The position numbers and the translations under genes are program-made. From NCBI RefSeq assembly GCF_028554725.1, contig NC_071670.1, forward strand, positions 72,391,001 to 72,455,000: a DNA stretch of 64,000 nucleotides, in the 5' to 3' direction. Each line of letters starts with the position of its first letter. The first letter of the stretch is position 1. The notes beneath the pieces were generated by a model. The model searched no databases. It saw only the letters and a list, made by a program, of their open reading frames with translations, and was not told where the DNA came from. This DNA comes from Zeugodacus cucurbitae (taxonomy: Eukaryota > Arthropoda > Insecta > Diptera > Tephritidae). Below are positions 50,302 through 61,710 of this stretch, in pieces.

Positions 50302-50905
50302 AAGTCACTCTCTCACCACCATTACTTGCTCACTACTTTGCTAGGAACTCGTGATTGTCGGTTCTATGTTTGTTTGTTTACACTTGACGTTTGCGAAAAA
50401 GCGTCCGGTACACGTGGTGTACGTGTTTGTGCTAAAAATAATAAATATAGCAAATGAGAGAAAAGAGTAAGAACATCATATTTTAGTACTCATTTTAGGC
50501 AAACACGAAAAGGAGGCATCTATACAAGATATAAAGTTTTCGACTCTCTGTAAAAACACGCTGTAATTAACAGCAGCGAGCTTAACAGTATTCGCCACAG
50601 AAGACGTCGAAATCAACAGCCCCGGCAAATGTTACGGCAACAGCGTCGTTGGCAGCGAGCGGGACCACGTGCACAATCAGTGCGGTGCTCAAGGATGCAG
50701 CAGAAGCAGCACCAGCACCAACACAAGCGTAACCACCAGCAGAACCAGCAACGTCGCTTCCAAACACAGCCTCCGCATCGGCGATTCTCGCATCTGCGCC
50801 TTCCGCCTCAGCTCACTACTCGGCTGTCACTTGGCTATTCAGCTCAGTCGCAGCGGCCATTCAGTTTAGTTTAGAATGTGGGCTTGAACGAGACGGTTTG
50901 CTACT
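50302..50905 (+). promoter_or_regulatory. Right-facing promoter-like block (paralogous copy P2)
   Basis: The plus strand matches the reverse complement of 19497-20190 in collinear blocks: CACTCTCTCAC (50306), GGTTCTATGTTTGTTTGTTTA (~50360), GCTAAAAATA (50431-50440), GACTCTCTGTAAA (50542-50554), a GCAGCGAG...TTAACAG...GAAATCAACAGCCCCGGC stretch (~50572-50627), GGGACCACGTG (50661-50671) and CATTCAGTTTAGTTTAGA (50859-50876), followed by GAGACGGTTTGC. TCAGTT at 50861-50866 fits a fly initiator; AGACG about 29-33 nt after its A fits the DPE consensus RGWYV but is one base further than the usual +28. No TATA box. Transcription to the right from about 50863 is inferred. Confidence 0.55.
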
Positions 50906-51640
50906 TCTCGGCAGCAACGAGCAAAGTGGACATAGAAGCAGATATTAAAGCATTAAAGCAGAGCCAAGTGAAGGCAGAGAAAATCTCACCAAATACAAAT
51001 TTGTGCTGTCAAGTGTTGCGCGGTTGAGAGGCGTTGCAGTGGCCCGTGCCCAAGTGTGAAGTGTGTTCAAACTTAAATTCCCGTTCTTTCGATATTGAAA
51101 ATCAGTGGGAATTGAGTGAGATGTGATTTGGAGGCTTCTTCGCCAGACTACGTCAATAGTGCTGTTGGGCGATGAGCAAGTGGTGGCTAAGTGGAAATAA
51201 GCGATAAGTGGTCGAGTTAAAAGGGCAAGGCGAAATAGCGCCATTGCAAGGATAAGTGAAAATCGTAATCAAAGCTCAAGTTTACCGCTCAGTGTTCAGA
51301 GCAAGCGACGTATGTGTATCTGTGTTAGTCCCCTTAATAATCTGGTATCGTCTAGAGAATAAATTCCAAACCGCGGAGGCGCATAAATTTTAATTAAACA
51401 CCCAAGCGCGTCCCTTAACAGCCATTCGAGCTTTCCGCGCCTCAGCTCACGGTTTCCGTCATCCAATCAGCGTCAGCATCAGCAATATCCGTTGTGATAG
51501 TGAAAAACAGAACGAAGATCCGGAACGTGCAACTGGGGAAACAGTGAAATCAGAGTCACCATAAATTTCGAAAAGTACGCACCAAAAGCCATCCAAATTC
51601 CACCATCTCCAAATTATTTAACGGTTATTAAAAATGTAAA
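50863..51640 (+). other. Probable long 5' untranslated exon
   Basis: Downstream of the P2 initiator the sequence stays GC-richer than its surroundings, with many short upstream frames (for example the ATG in GGCGATGAGC near 51170) and no long open frame, as in leaders of large developmental fly genes. Possible donors are CGAC|GTATGTG near 51309 and AAAAAT|GTAAAT near 51633. After ~51640 the base composition falls back to T-rich intron-like DNA. The coding exons are not in sight unless the exon at 61.6 kb belongs to this transcript. Confidence 0.35.
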
Positions 51641-54600
51641 TATGCTTAGATCTTATTTTGCTTGCTGAGGACGAGAAACATCTCGACACTTTAATATTTC
51701 TGCTTAATGATTATTATTTTTGGTCCTCTGTGAGATTGAGTTTACTTTTAATTTTTGCGCTTTTGCTCTTTCTAATATTCACTTTGACTGCGATTGCATT
51801 TCGGGCATTACCGTTACATTGCGTCCAACCAAGAATACATTTTTGTGACTTTATCTTTTATTTATTTCTTTTTCTTTTTTTTGGGCACGTGCGAGCGCAA
51901 AGCTTCACTTCAGTGATATTCATTTCTTCCTCCTTCTCTCGCTTGTGGCTGCTCATAACAATCGGACTTGTGACCGTGAAAGCAGAACAATGTGCAATGT
52001 AGCTTTTGAATGTTTTTCTTTCCGCTTCTGATTCACCGCCTCCGACTTGTTGGGTTTTCATTTCCATTTGTGTGCTAAGCCGCAATCCGACTGGCTTTTG
52101 ACGAAGCGCTCTCATCTCCCCACTTTTGATGGACTTGTCTTTGTTGTGCCAATGGCTTTGTCTACAACACACTTTAACTGGCATTTAAATTTTAAATATT
52201 AAATAGGCACAATTTTTCTTAATTGCTTAGTGTAAGTCCTTCTCTGGCCTACTTTATGGGGTTACTCATCCGCCATGGGGAGGTTTAGTGATAATTTGTT
52301 AGGCCAAAAATAGTAGCTCTTAATGTTGATTCTAATTAAATATGGATTTCTGATGTTTGTGCAACTTTAGATTACTATAATTGACATATTGCAAATGAAT
52401 AAATATAACTTACAGTTATTTGAGATTTCATCAATATCATCCATATTAAAGTTCTAATTCTAAAAATAAAATATTTTAGAAAAAATACCTTTAAAACGAT
52501 TGAGTAATTTAAAAGCAGCTAAATAACGTTATATTAGTAGACTTTGTACTATCAGTTTCAATATTGATGAAGGATTAAAATATATATGATCAAAACTTCA
52601 ATTTTCATTCATGTGGTTAGAAAACTCTCAGTTGAGTTTCATTGGTCATAGAAGAAAAGTTGTGTAGTAGGATCACAATATGTATTTGACTGAAACTATT
52701 TATTTTGCATAACAACTCATCGGATATCGTCAACCGCTTACCGACCAACTGATTATTCAAATTACGTAAATATTTGATGCACTCAAATCAAGCCAAAGTG
52801 CTTGGCTCAAAGCGACTCATTATGGATATTTGTTTGGCCATATTTGTATGCTAATGGTATTTTGTTGTTGTTTTATTCCACTTGACCGAACACAAATTGC
52901 CAAATACTTAACAAGTGAGCGGTCACGGAACGTTTTGTGAATTTCTAATTTGATAACGGTATGATTTGTGTGAGAAAATAACATATTTGTCTACAAATAT
53001 AGAACGAGAAAGCTCAGCTCGATATTGGAAGAATAATATAGCTTCCGGGGCTTTTGCCTTCCCCAAACAAGCAAACAAATCAGAATATTATTGTTAATGT
53101 TAATGGAATGGAATGAAACAATAATAATGGCAATTACGTGCCTCATGTGGTATTAACAGTTATTTGCAGATCAATGGTGCCCGCTCAACTGCCACTTGCA
53201 TTCATAATTGAAACAATGCGAGTGGCGGTTAACGGTGCAGTCATTAAACTATTTCCATTTGTGGGGTTGGCTGTTTGAGTAGACCCAACCAAAAACAGGG
53301 GACGTGGGAAAATTCGCCGGTTAATTAACCGTAGAGTTTTTGTGGTTCGCCCAACGAGTGGGTAATTAAAGCGCGACACATTCGTGTTTATTTAAAAGCA
53401 AACATATGAACGCTCCATGTTCACACACAAATGTGTCCTTTTTTCCCAACGCATATTTTTATTATTTTTTTTTTGTATTTTAACTCTTTTAAGAAATATT
53501 ATTCTGAGGATATGAAGGTGACAGGTTTAGGCCAATGCTTGATAGCTTAATGACACAATACACATCTGGGAGCATGCATACAACTTTACACGCGACTGTT
53601 AGCATTTAAATAAATTATTAATATTCTAGGACTGTTTTTTGCTGTGTATTTAAGTTAAATTTGGCTATAATTAAAGAACTTCGTGTACAACTCCAAATAT
53701 TGCACAGCAATTATCTGAGCAACTTCTGATGGGCAGGTCTACATATTTGTGCAACCTGAAGCTGAGTATTTGAGAAAAAAATCTTTATTCTATCAAAGGA
53801 TTGTACTCTTTTATTCTGTTCATGTCCTCACTGAATGTCCTCCTTTAATAATCTAAGGCTTGGAACAGCCCATGATTGATTAATGATTTGATTGATGCTA
53901 TTCGTCTCGCCGAAGAAGCCAGCGCCGATGAAGGTAAATTAGATGGCTTTAAACTTCTGAATTTTTGCATAAAGGACAACTTTTTTATTATATGTCCACT
54001 TTGCTGATAGACATGCATAAGTACAAGATTTCATCTATTTGAAACAAATCTGAGCTCATAGATGATCCAATGGCTTAAAATTTTAAATAAATTTCAAAGT
54101 TCATTCCTTAGAGAACGCCGTGTGGCCACAGAAAAGAATAGGATATTGAAAACCGCAAATGAAGTTTAGTTTTCGCCAAAGATTTTATTTTGGCTGTCAG
54201 AAATGTCAAATTGATTTCAAATGCAAACTAAAGACCCTTCAGTTCGGTTGAAGCACAACAAGCCATGAAAATCACTATTAATATAACACAAACAACATAC
54301 GAACAACAACATTTGTAATATTTGCAGCAACGAAAACGACTTTCACTCGGCGGTGAATCGACTGAGATATTCATCTGTGTCGAAGAAACAAATGCCGCAG
54401 CAAGCGAATAAATCATTCACAAATCGCAACAATAACTTTGAGGCAGGTTAAATAAAACCAATGAAAACGAAGCAAAGCTTCAGCAAACATGAATATGTCA
54501 CTGCAAATGAAAGAGAAGTGAAAACAACGAACTACAAGCGACACAGCCTCTGCATTGAGGCCACAAGCGACCAGTGAGCAATGGCACACAACAGCAATAA

Positions 54601-55290
54601 TAACAACAACAACCACAGTGATTGCAATTAGAACAGCGAAAAAATAAATCAACGCCATGAACATAAAAGCCCCATTGGCGGTTCTTTGAAAATAAAAATC
54701 CACTTTCCCTCATACACACGCATACAAATGGCCATAAGTATACAAACAGGCGTACCGAATGAAGCAACATTCACATACTGACCCTTTTGGGCAAACCCAA
54801 AAATGTGTGTCCCCAATGTCACGACACACACTCGCACACATTCACGAGAATTCATGTTTGATGTACGATTACATGAGTGTAGAGTTTGTTGTTGTGTGGC
54901 TATGCGGCAGTGGCTGAGAAACCAATGCAAAAATGGAAACAAAAATGCGAAATAAAAAAAAATAAGAAAGAAAAAGAAAACAAGTCAAGCGAACGGAAAT
55001 GCGTACCAATGAACAACAACAACAGCGAAAGCTCATTCAAACACATAGAGACGTTACATCAACGCAACGCGCACTTCGCACGAGATGCCCAACGGCAAAC
55101 ATAGCCTCAAGGCATCCGCCTTCCATCCAATCTCGAATTTCTGTGTCAGCGACAGCAGCTCCTGCTGCGTTGCGCCTCACCACACCCCACCCACTTTGGA
55201 GGTCTCGTTAGACACCTTCCTCTGCTCGGCAGTCGCTCCGGTATTATTGCCTACAACAAATATTTCCTAACGTCCTTGACATTTTCCAAT
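51641..55290. other. Intron-like region
   Basis: T-rich start, then AT-rich sequence without recognised exons. A copy of the recurring 18-bp motif lies at 52261-52278. CAACAA-rich sequence at 54990-55110 and a GC-richer piece at 55085-55240 contain overlapping frames of 60-70 codons that cannot be ranked. Confidence 0.4.
52261..52278 (+). promoter_or_regulatory. Recurrent motif, copy 4
   Basis: GTTACTCATCCGCCATGG, one mismatch from the consensus shared with 2114, 10277 and 36911. Confidence 0.4.
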
Positions 55291-56429
55291 ACATTTGGGA
55301 AAACCCCAAGAGTCGTCTCATCGGATGTTGTCATCGTCCACGCTTCAGCGCCATACATCAGGACGGGAATAATGAGCGACTTATAGAGTTTGATTTTGGT
55401 TCGTCGAGAGAGGACTTTACTTTTCAATTGCCTACTCAGTCCAAAGTAGCACCTGTTGGCAAGAGTGATTCTGCGTTGGATTTCAAGGCTGACATTGTTG
55501 GTGTTGTTAATGCTGGTTCCCAGATAAACGAAATTATCTACAACTTCAAAGTTATGACTGTCAACAGTGACGTGGGAGCCAAGACGCGAGTGCGCTGACT
55601 GTTTGTTTGATGACAGGAGATATTTCGTCTTGTCCTCATTCACCACCAGACCCATACGCTTCGCTTCTTTATCTAGTCTGGAAAACGCAGAACAAACGGC
55701 GCGGTTGTTGCTTCCGATGATATCAATATCATCGGCATACGCCAGGAGCTGTACACTCTTGTAGAAGATTGTACCCTCTCTATTTAGTTCTGCAGCTCGT
55801 ATTATTTTTTCCAGCAATAGATTGAAGAAGTCGCACGATAGTGAGTCACCCTGTCTGAAGCCTCGTTTGGTATCGAACGGCTCGGAGAGGTCCTTCCCGA
55901 TCCTGACGGAGCTTTTGGTGTTGCTCAACGTCAGCTTACATAGCCGTATTAGTTTTGCAGGGATACCAAATTCAGACATCGCGGCATAAAGGCAGCTCCT
56001 TTTCGTGCTATCGAAGGCAGCTTTAAAATCGATAAAAAGATGGTGGGTATCGATTCTTCTCTCTCGGGTCTTTTCCAAGATTTGGCGCATGGTGAATATC
56101 TGGTCCATTGTAGATTTTCCAGGTCTAAAGCCACACTGATAAGGTCCAATCAGTTCGTTGACGGTGGGCTTTAGTCTTTCACACAATACGCTCGACAAAA
56201 CCTTATATGCGATATTGAGGAGACTTATACCACGGTAGTTGGCGCAGATTGTGGGGTCTCCCTTCTTATGGATTGGGCAGAGCACACTAAGATTCCAATC
56301 GTCAGGCATGCTTTCTTCCGACCATATTCTACAAAGAAGCTGATGCATGCACCTTATCAGTTCTTCGCCGCCGTATTTGAATAGCTCGGCCGGTAATCCA
56401 TCGGCCCCCGCCGCTTTGTTGTTCTTCAA
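55251..56429 (-). pseudogene. Uninterrupted RT-domain frame of the RTE fragment
   Basis: A 392-codon open frame, of which residues 1-377 are RTE-like. Visible RT motifs are NNKAAGADGLPAELF (3-17), CGFRPGKSTMDQIF (99-112), LFIDFKAAFD with the first catalytic Asp (131-140), RGFRQGDSLS (189-198) and the YADD box (231-234), then the thumb region ending MYGAEAWTM (358-366). The last 15 residues are host or rearranged sequence. There are no frameshifts or stops in 1.1 kb, so it is younger than the other decayed elements. The ATG used for the start is internal to the domain; the true protein would start far upstream. Catalytic residues are present but the protein would be incomplete. Confidence 0.85.
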
Positions 56430-56531
56430 GCGGGTAATTGCTATTCGAATTTCTTCATGGTCGGGTAATGGAACATCTATTCCATCGTCATCGATTGGGG
56501 AATCGGGTTCGCCATCTCCTGGTGTTGTACT
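55299..56531 (-). mobile_element. RTE-type non-LTR retrotransposon fragment
   Basis: A reverse transcriptase segment truncated at both ends. On the minus strand, similarity to RTE-clade proteins starts at about 56531 (TTPGDGEPDSPIDDDGIDV, directly after a TAA in the same frame) and stops after TSDETTLGVF at ~55299, where an intact element would continue. The endonuclease domain and the 3' end are absent. Loss of the 3' end is unusual for a LINE, since target-primed insertion usually truncates the 5' end, so a later deletion or rearrangement is likely. No target-site duplication was found. Confidence 0.85.
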
Positions 56532-59500
56532 TTAGATATATAATTAACGCTATTAAAGTTGAGTTGAGTTTTCTTTAAAATAATAAAGAAGACGCAAATA
56601 TACATATATTCCTCATAGTATGCTATATATTTTGGCATATCTTGCGAATAATTATTTCTAATAGAAAAGAAGCTCAAATTCTAATAAATTTAAATATTTC
56701 GCAACATCTTATTAACAAATAATACATAGATGCATCGCTTGTAGAGCTTCAAAGCCAAAATTTGGTTAACTCAATACAGATTCCTCTAGTCCTTTGTTCG
56801 AATGAAACAAAAGAATCTCATTATTTGAAATAATCGTTATTTAATCTGCTAATCCTAGCAGGATCCAAAGCCTTCTGCATGTAACCCTTTTTCAAACATT
56901 GAATTGCGAATTTTTACAGGCAGTGTAAGTGCAGCAACAATGTTTAAATTCAATTAAATTTGTTATGCAAAGCAAACGACTTTTCTAGTGGTAATAAAAA
57001 CAAAATGGCATTGATTTTTCAGACATACACACCTACATCATCGATCTTCTATTGATCGGAAAAAGTGCAGACACCAACATAATACCCATGTGCCACATAA
57101 CCATTCTCAGCATCCACACAACGCACATATGCCCTTTGTAGCTGTTGCCTCAGCACCTACACCCGCAAGGGCAGGAATAGTTACAGCAAACGAGGTAGTT
57201 CTGCTGGCAATGCCGCAGACAACGGCAGGTTGAAACAAGTGCTCTTGTACATGCCACATGCAACCTATGTGAACACCCGCTTCTGCAGCCAAGCAACCAC
57301 AGATGGCAACTAAGGTGCACTCACATATACTCTGGTGTTTGTTGTTGATGTTGCTATTGCTAATCCAGCTCTTTGATAGCCAAGGGATCGATTTTTTTAG
57401 TCCGACATTGTTTTCCCTTTCACTTGCAATTTTCGAATAATATTGTTGCTTTTGTTGTATTTTTATCATATCCATCGCCAGAAAGTGGTTTCTGTTGCTT
57501 GTTGCCTTAAAGCCAGCCATTAATAACAGCACAAACTATAAATATCGGCTCGCAAGCGATGAAAGTTCAGTTTCACAAGTCAATAAAGGGAATCCACCGT
57601 TGAGGGGGAGCAAACAGGAAGCCAAGTTTATTTATACATTTGTAATTCTGTTGTCTCTTAGAACACTATAAATGTCAACGAATCATTGAGTACCGGTCAG
57701 TAAAGGGGTGAATGACGATAACTTTAGTTGGATTGGTGCCCATGATTATTTGGCTCAATTTAATTAGAATAATAATAGTAATTCATGTATTCCTAAAGCA
57801 AATAGTTTTGAATTTAATTAAGTTAATGAATGATTGCTTTTATCATCGAATTACTTTAAGATAAAATCTTAACTAAAAGCTTGAATCAAAGCAAATAAAT
57901 AATGTCAACATTTTGGACCTAAGATCTACACGTGTATCAATCAAAAAATTAAAAGTGCAAATCACTCGTAATAAATTTGAGAAGTACAAGGTTATTACTT
58001 GCTTATACGCGTTTTTAATTGGAAATATTCGGAGAAAAGGTTGTGAGTGTTGTGGAATTATCGGTTCACCAACGAATTAAACCAAACGTTAAATTGAAAT
58101 ACAGAATGGAAGAAATCTCAACATAAATATATACCTTCGAGTTTAAACAAATCACAACCAAGTCGGTAATTTGCAATGCAGAAGAAAACAGAAACTACAA
58201 CAAATCCATCATTCTCATGCCAACAAATCACACGAATTTTGGTTTTACATCAAAAATTTCACCTTTACTCTGCCTCTGACCCCAAAAGCTAATGCAAAAC
58301 ACACACAACAAGTCCAACAACTCCAACAAATACTGGTATTACTGTCACATAATGCGTTTGTGTCCTTCAATCATGGTTTATACTTTGACTTTTAACTTTT
58401 GGTTAGAGGTAGACACTACGCTTAGGTATACCTCTCTCCCATGCAATAAACCCTTGTCGGGTATGAGTAATAGTTGGATTTGAAGGAGAAGGAGCAGTGC
58501 TGCAGTTTGGCAGATGGGAATCCATATTGCAACTTGAACCGAGCATAAATCACCGCAAATCGCATTTTGCATACATTTTGAATACTTGCAACATTTGCTG
58601 AGTTGTTTTCATTTTTGTTTTGCTCTTTAGTTTTTACTCTCATATGCTTAGCACAAAATGTGCACTTTGACCCTTGTTTTCGCCAATAAAAGTCAAAAAA
58701 GCTTGACAAAACTTATGGCAAATGTTTAACATTTTTGATTGTTTGCAATGCTGTTGCACTTGTGTGATGTCTCTTGGTATTAAAAATAAAAAGATCATCC
58801 GATTGCAAAGAAAATATATATCGATTCTGGCTAAGCACAACTCCATCTCTATTTTTACTAGCAAAGTATAAAAAAATTTGAGTACTTGGATTTCTGATAT
58901 CCTAAAGTTTCCATCTATTTTATAAATATAAGATAATATTGTGTATAGGAACAAACAAATTAATTAATCAATATAAATAATTAATACGAATTATCCAGTG
59001 ACCTCATCTACATTATTCTTACTCATGATTAATATTTTTATTTTAATAGCTTTTTAAGTCACAATTCAGACTGCACTGCGGAAGAGTAGAGTTATAACTA
59101 AAACTTCACTATCTACTTCACCAAGCTTATTAATTCAATACCTTCTAAATAAACGATGACCATTCAAGTGGCATAATTTCTTATCTCGCTCTCAACAGAA
59201 TCACCACTTGTTCCAATGCGGCTGTGTCTGCACATTTTCTTGACAGCCAACCCTCGTCGGTAAATCATTAGTTCTGCCAAGAGTAACCGAAATTTCAGAT
59301 CTACTCTGTTAGGTCGAGTTATTTATGGTTTAGAGTAGAACAAACAAAATTAGCCGCCTTCAAGTCGCCTACACTGTAATGCCTCGTCTATCTCCCTCAC
59401 TAACTTGTCAGAGGCGTACATAATCGCATTAGATATTTGTTACATTCGAATGCTCAAGTGTAAACGAAAATATACGCTACCATCTGAAGGAAATCGCTTG

Positions 59501-60456
59501 TTTTACTATTGATAAAACATTAATTCGCCGAAAGAAGGTTGGGCGATGAACAAAACGTTTTTCTCTTTCGTTTCCATCTAAATAAATAGTGACTCCCAGA
59601 CAACAGAAACGCTTATCTCCCGCTAGAGAAAAACAAATGTTGGAGGCTAGTCACACATATTGTGCCATCTTCAAGTAGACAGGAATTCTTCTAACACGTG
59701 TAAAACTTATTAATAAATCAAACAAATCTTAATGAAAACAAAATTACCTAAATTTTATATTTTCATTGTAGTTTGGTTGAGATAGTAGTATGATGATTAA
59801 CCCCAATAGTATAGAGCTTAACAAAGTATAAAATATACAATATTGAAATGTACTGAAAGCACTCATATATCTCAAGTCAGTTATTATTAATGAATTAATG
59901 CGGACATTTTTCACCAGAAGACACGTTAACGAGATGACAGGTAGAATGACGTATTCTATGACGTATATAAGAAATGTATACACAGATCTAAATTTACATG
60001 TCCCTTTTCCATATTTGCATGCATGTAAATGTGTCAATTTTATTACACACTCATCTCCATACCAAGTAGTTCCCGTTACAAAATAAAAGTAAACAAGTTC
60101 ATACTAGTTGAGAAGTAGTTTATAGCTGAAGGATTTCACTGGAGGGTAGAGGATAACCACTGAAAACGGTTATGAACAAACATATTTTAATTCACCTCGT
60201 GTGGTGAAAAGCTCATACAGCAAAAGTTTGCGAGAATTCGTCTATATATGTGCTGAGTATGGTATGTGTGTACTAAGGTAAATACATAGTATATAATTCG
60301 GAAAAAATAAAATGTCATGAAAATTGTCAAGAATTTAATTATTTTCTCTTATCAGCTAATTATATCTTTGCTAATTTGCCATTTAAGTCAGTGAATTAAT
60401 ATTGCTAAGAAACGCCAATCAAAACACTATAAAATATTTTTTTTTTTTCATTACAG
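56532..60456. other. Intron-like or intergenic region
   Basis: AT-rich. The 141-codon minus frame at 57107-57532 overlaps a GC-richer patch (57110-57310) and is A/C/G-rich toward its end, without a domain I recognise. No transposon ends were identified. The interval ends in a run of T and CATTACAG, a strong-looking splice acceptor. Confidence 0.4.
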
Positions 60457-61589
60457 ATTTCCTATGAATTCTCTCTGTGTTGAGTGCTTCCTATGAATTC
60501 TATGGTATGAGTAGAACAGCATAATAATTCATTAGTGCTTTAAATAAGAAAAGGAAACATGTCAAAAATTCAAAAGCTCACGTTTAAGTGTGTGAGTATC
60601 TCGCATGTGTAAATTTAAGAATTTCGAGTAAAATTAAGAAAAAAATCCAAATAGTTTAATTAAAGCAACGAATGCCGCTTGCAATTGGAACATTTTTAAG
60701 CTAGACAAAATGTGCAATTGCCACGGCGAGTCTCCACGAGTTCAGCACCAAAGTGCCGAGCGGCCTTTTGCATCCAGCGAAGCGTGTTGCTGTCGGTCGC
60801 GCAGCTGCGCCCGTGAATAACGTACGGCGGGATCCCTCGCTCACACACAATCACTACACCGCCACAAATACAACAAAAACAACAACAGAGAACAAGAAAT
60901 GTGCTCTTTGCTCTCAGGAAGTAAGTGAGTTGCAAACCTTTAAAAACGGATGAGGAAGTGAGAGGTGCTTGTCGGCGGAGCAACAGTTAAACCACAACAC
61001 AACGCGCCTAAAAGCCGGCAACACTACAAAGTTTATTGGCACGAAAAATCAAAACGACAGAAAAACCACAAACACCGTTAGGCGAGGTAAATGCCAAGGA
61101 AAAGTGAGCTTAAGAGTGCGGAACCAAAGTGGTGAGCAATCAAAACACCAGAAAAAGTAGCAAAAAGACAGGAGAAGAGTGTAAAGGACCGTATGCGAAC
61201 GGCGAGCAATTGAGAAAAAACAGACGAAAACACTCGAACCGGCGTTTAAGTGCAATAGCGATAGAAAGAGCAACAACAAACAAATAGACGGCAACAAAAC
61301 TGCAACAGAGCAATTGCAACATCAATAACGCAATCAACAACAGCAACAACGTAGCGTCGAAACTCTAACTTACAGACTGCTTTCACCCACACTTTCAAAC
61401 GCCAACGAACGGAGCCACAACAAAAAGAACAAGAAGAGTGTTGAAAAAATATATGTTGTTGTCTGAGGACTTCAAGATTACTCAAAAGTGGCAATTAAAC
61501 AATCTAACAATTTAACAAACACTACCCTATAAATAACTGTACATACAGTCAACACAAGAAACAATTCAAAATTCAGTTAAACTGTACAA
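60457..61589 (+). other. Leader-like sequence upstream of the signal-peptide exon
   Basis: From 60700 on the sequence changes to an A/C/G-rich, CAACAA-containing composition typical of fly 5' leaders. Several short upstream frames exist (ATGs near 60898, 61090, 61192 and 61452). Possible processing signals are an acceptor TTTTCATTACAG ending at 60456, a donor GGAA|GTAAGTGAG near 60920, a donor GCGAG|GTAAATG near 61086 and an acceptor CTAACTTACAG near 61374. TCGGTCG at 60793-60799 matches the fly pause-button consensus KCGRWCG. Whether transcription starts here or the region is a downstream exon of the 50.86-kb start cannot be decided. A 14-bp word TTCCTATGAATTCT is repeated at 60459 and 60488. 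Confidence 0.4.
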
Positions 61590-61710
61590 ATGAATTTGAT
61601 TGTGGCCACAATGAATTTCCTGAAAGCAAGCAGTCATCAAACGGCGACCATCACTCACACCGCTCTCGGCTGGTTGCTGCTGGGTCTTGGATTGATCATT
61701 TCATTGCCTG
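61590..61710 (+). CDS. Signal-peptide-encoding first coding exon
   Basis: Forty codons plus one base, from ATG at 61590 to the donor CCTG|GTGAGC at 61711. It contains two methionines (1 and 8); the second has the better context (CACAATG). Polar residues 12-24 are followed by a hydrophobic core ALGWLLLGLGLIISL (25-39), a secretory signal peptide. The splice junction is phase 1, the usual phase for exons joining a signal peptide to immunoglobulin-type or other extracellular domains, so a secreted or cell-surface protein is inferred. In-frame reading past the donor reaches a stop after about 20 codons, consistent with intron. The family cannot be determined, because no further exon lies in the window. 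Confidence 0.55.

Noticed and set aside
57107..57532. 141-codon minus frame with an alanine/glycine/cysteine-rich end
   Set aside because: No recognisable motif, and the two halves differ sharply in composition, as expected for a frame running from AT-rich into GC-rich non-coding DNA.
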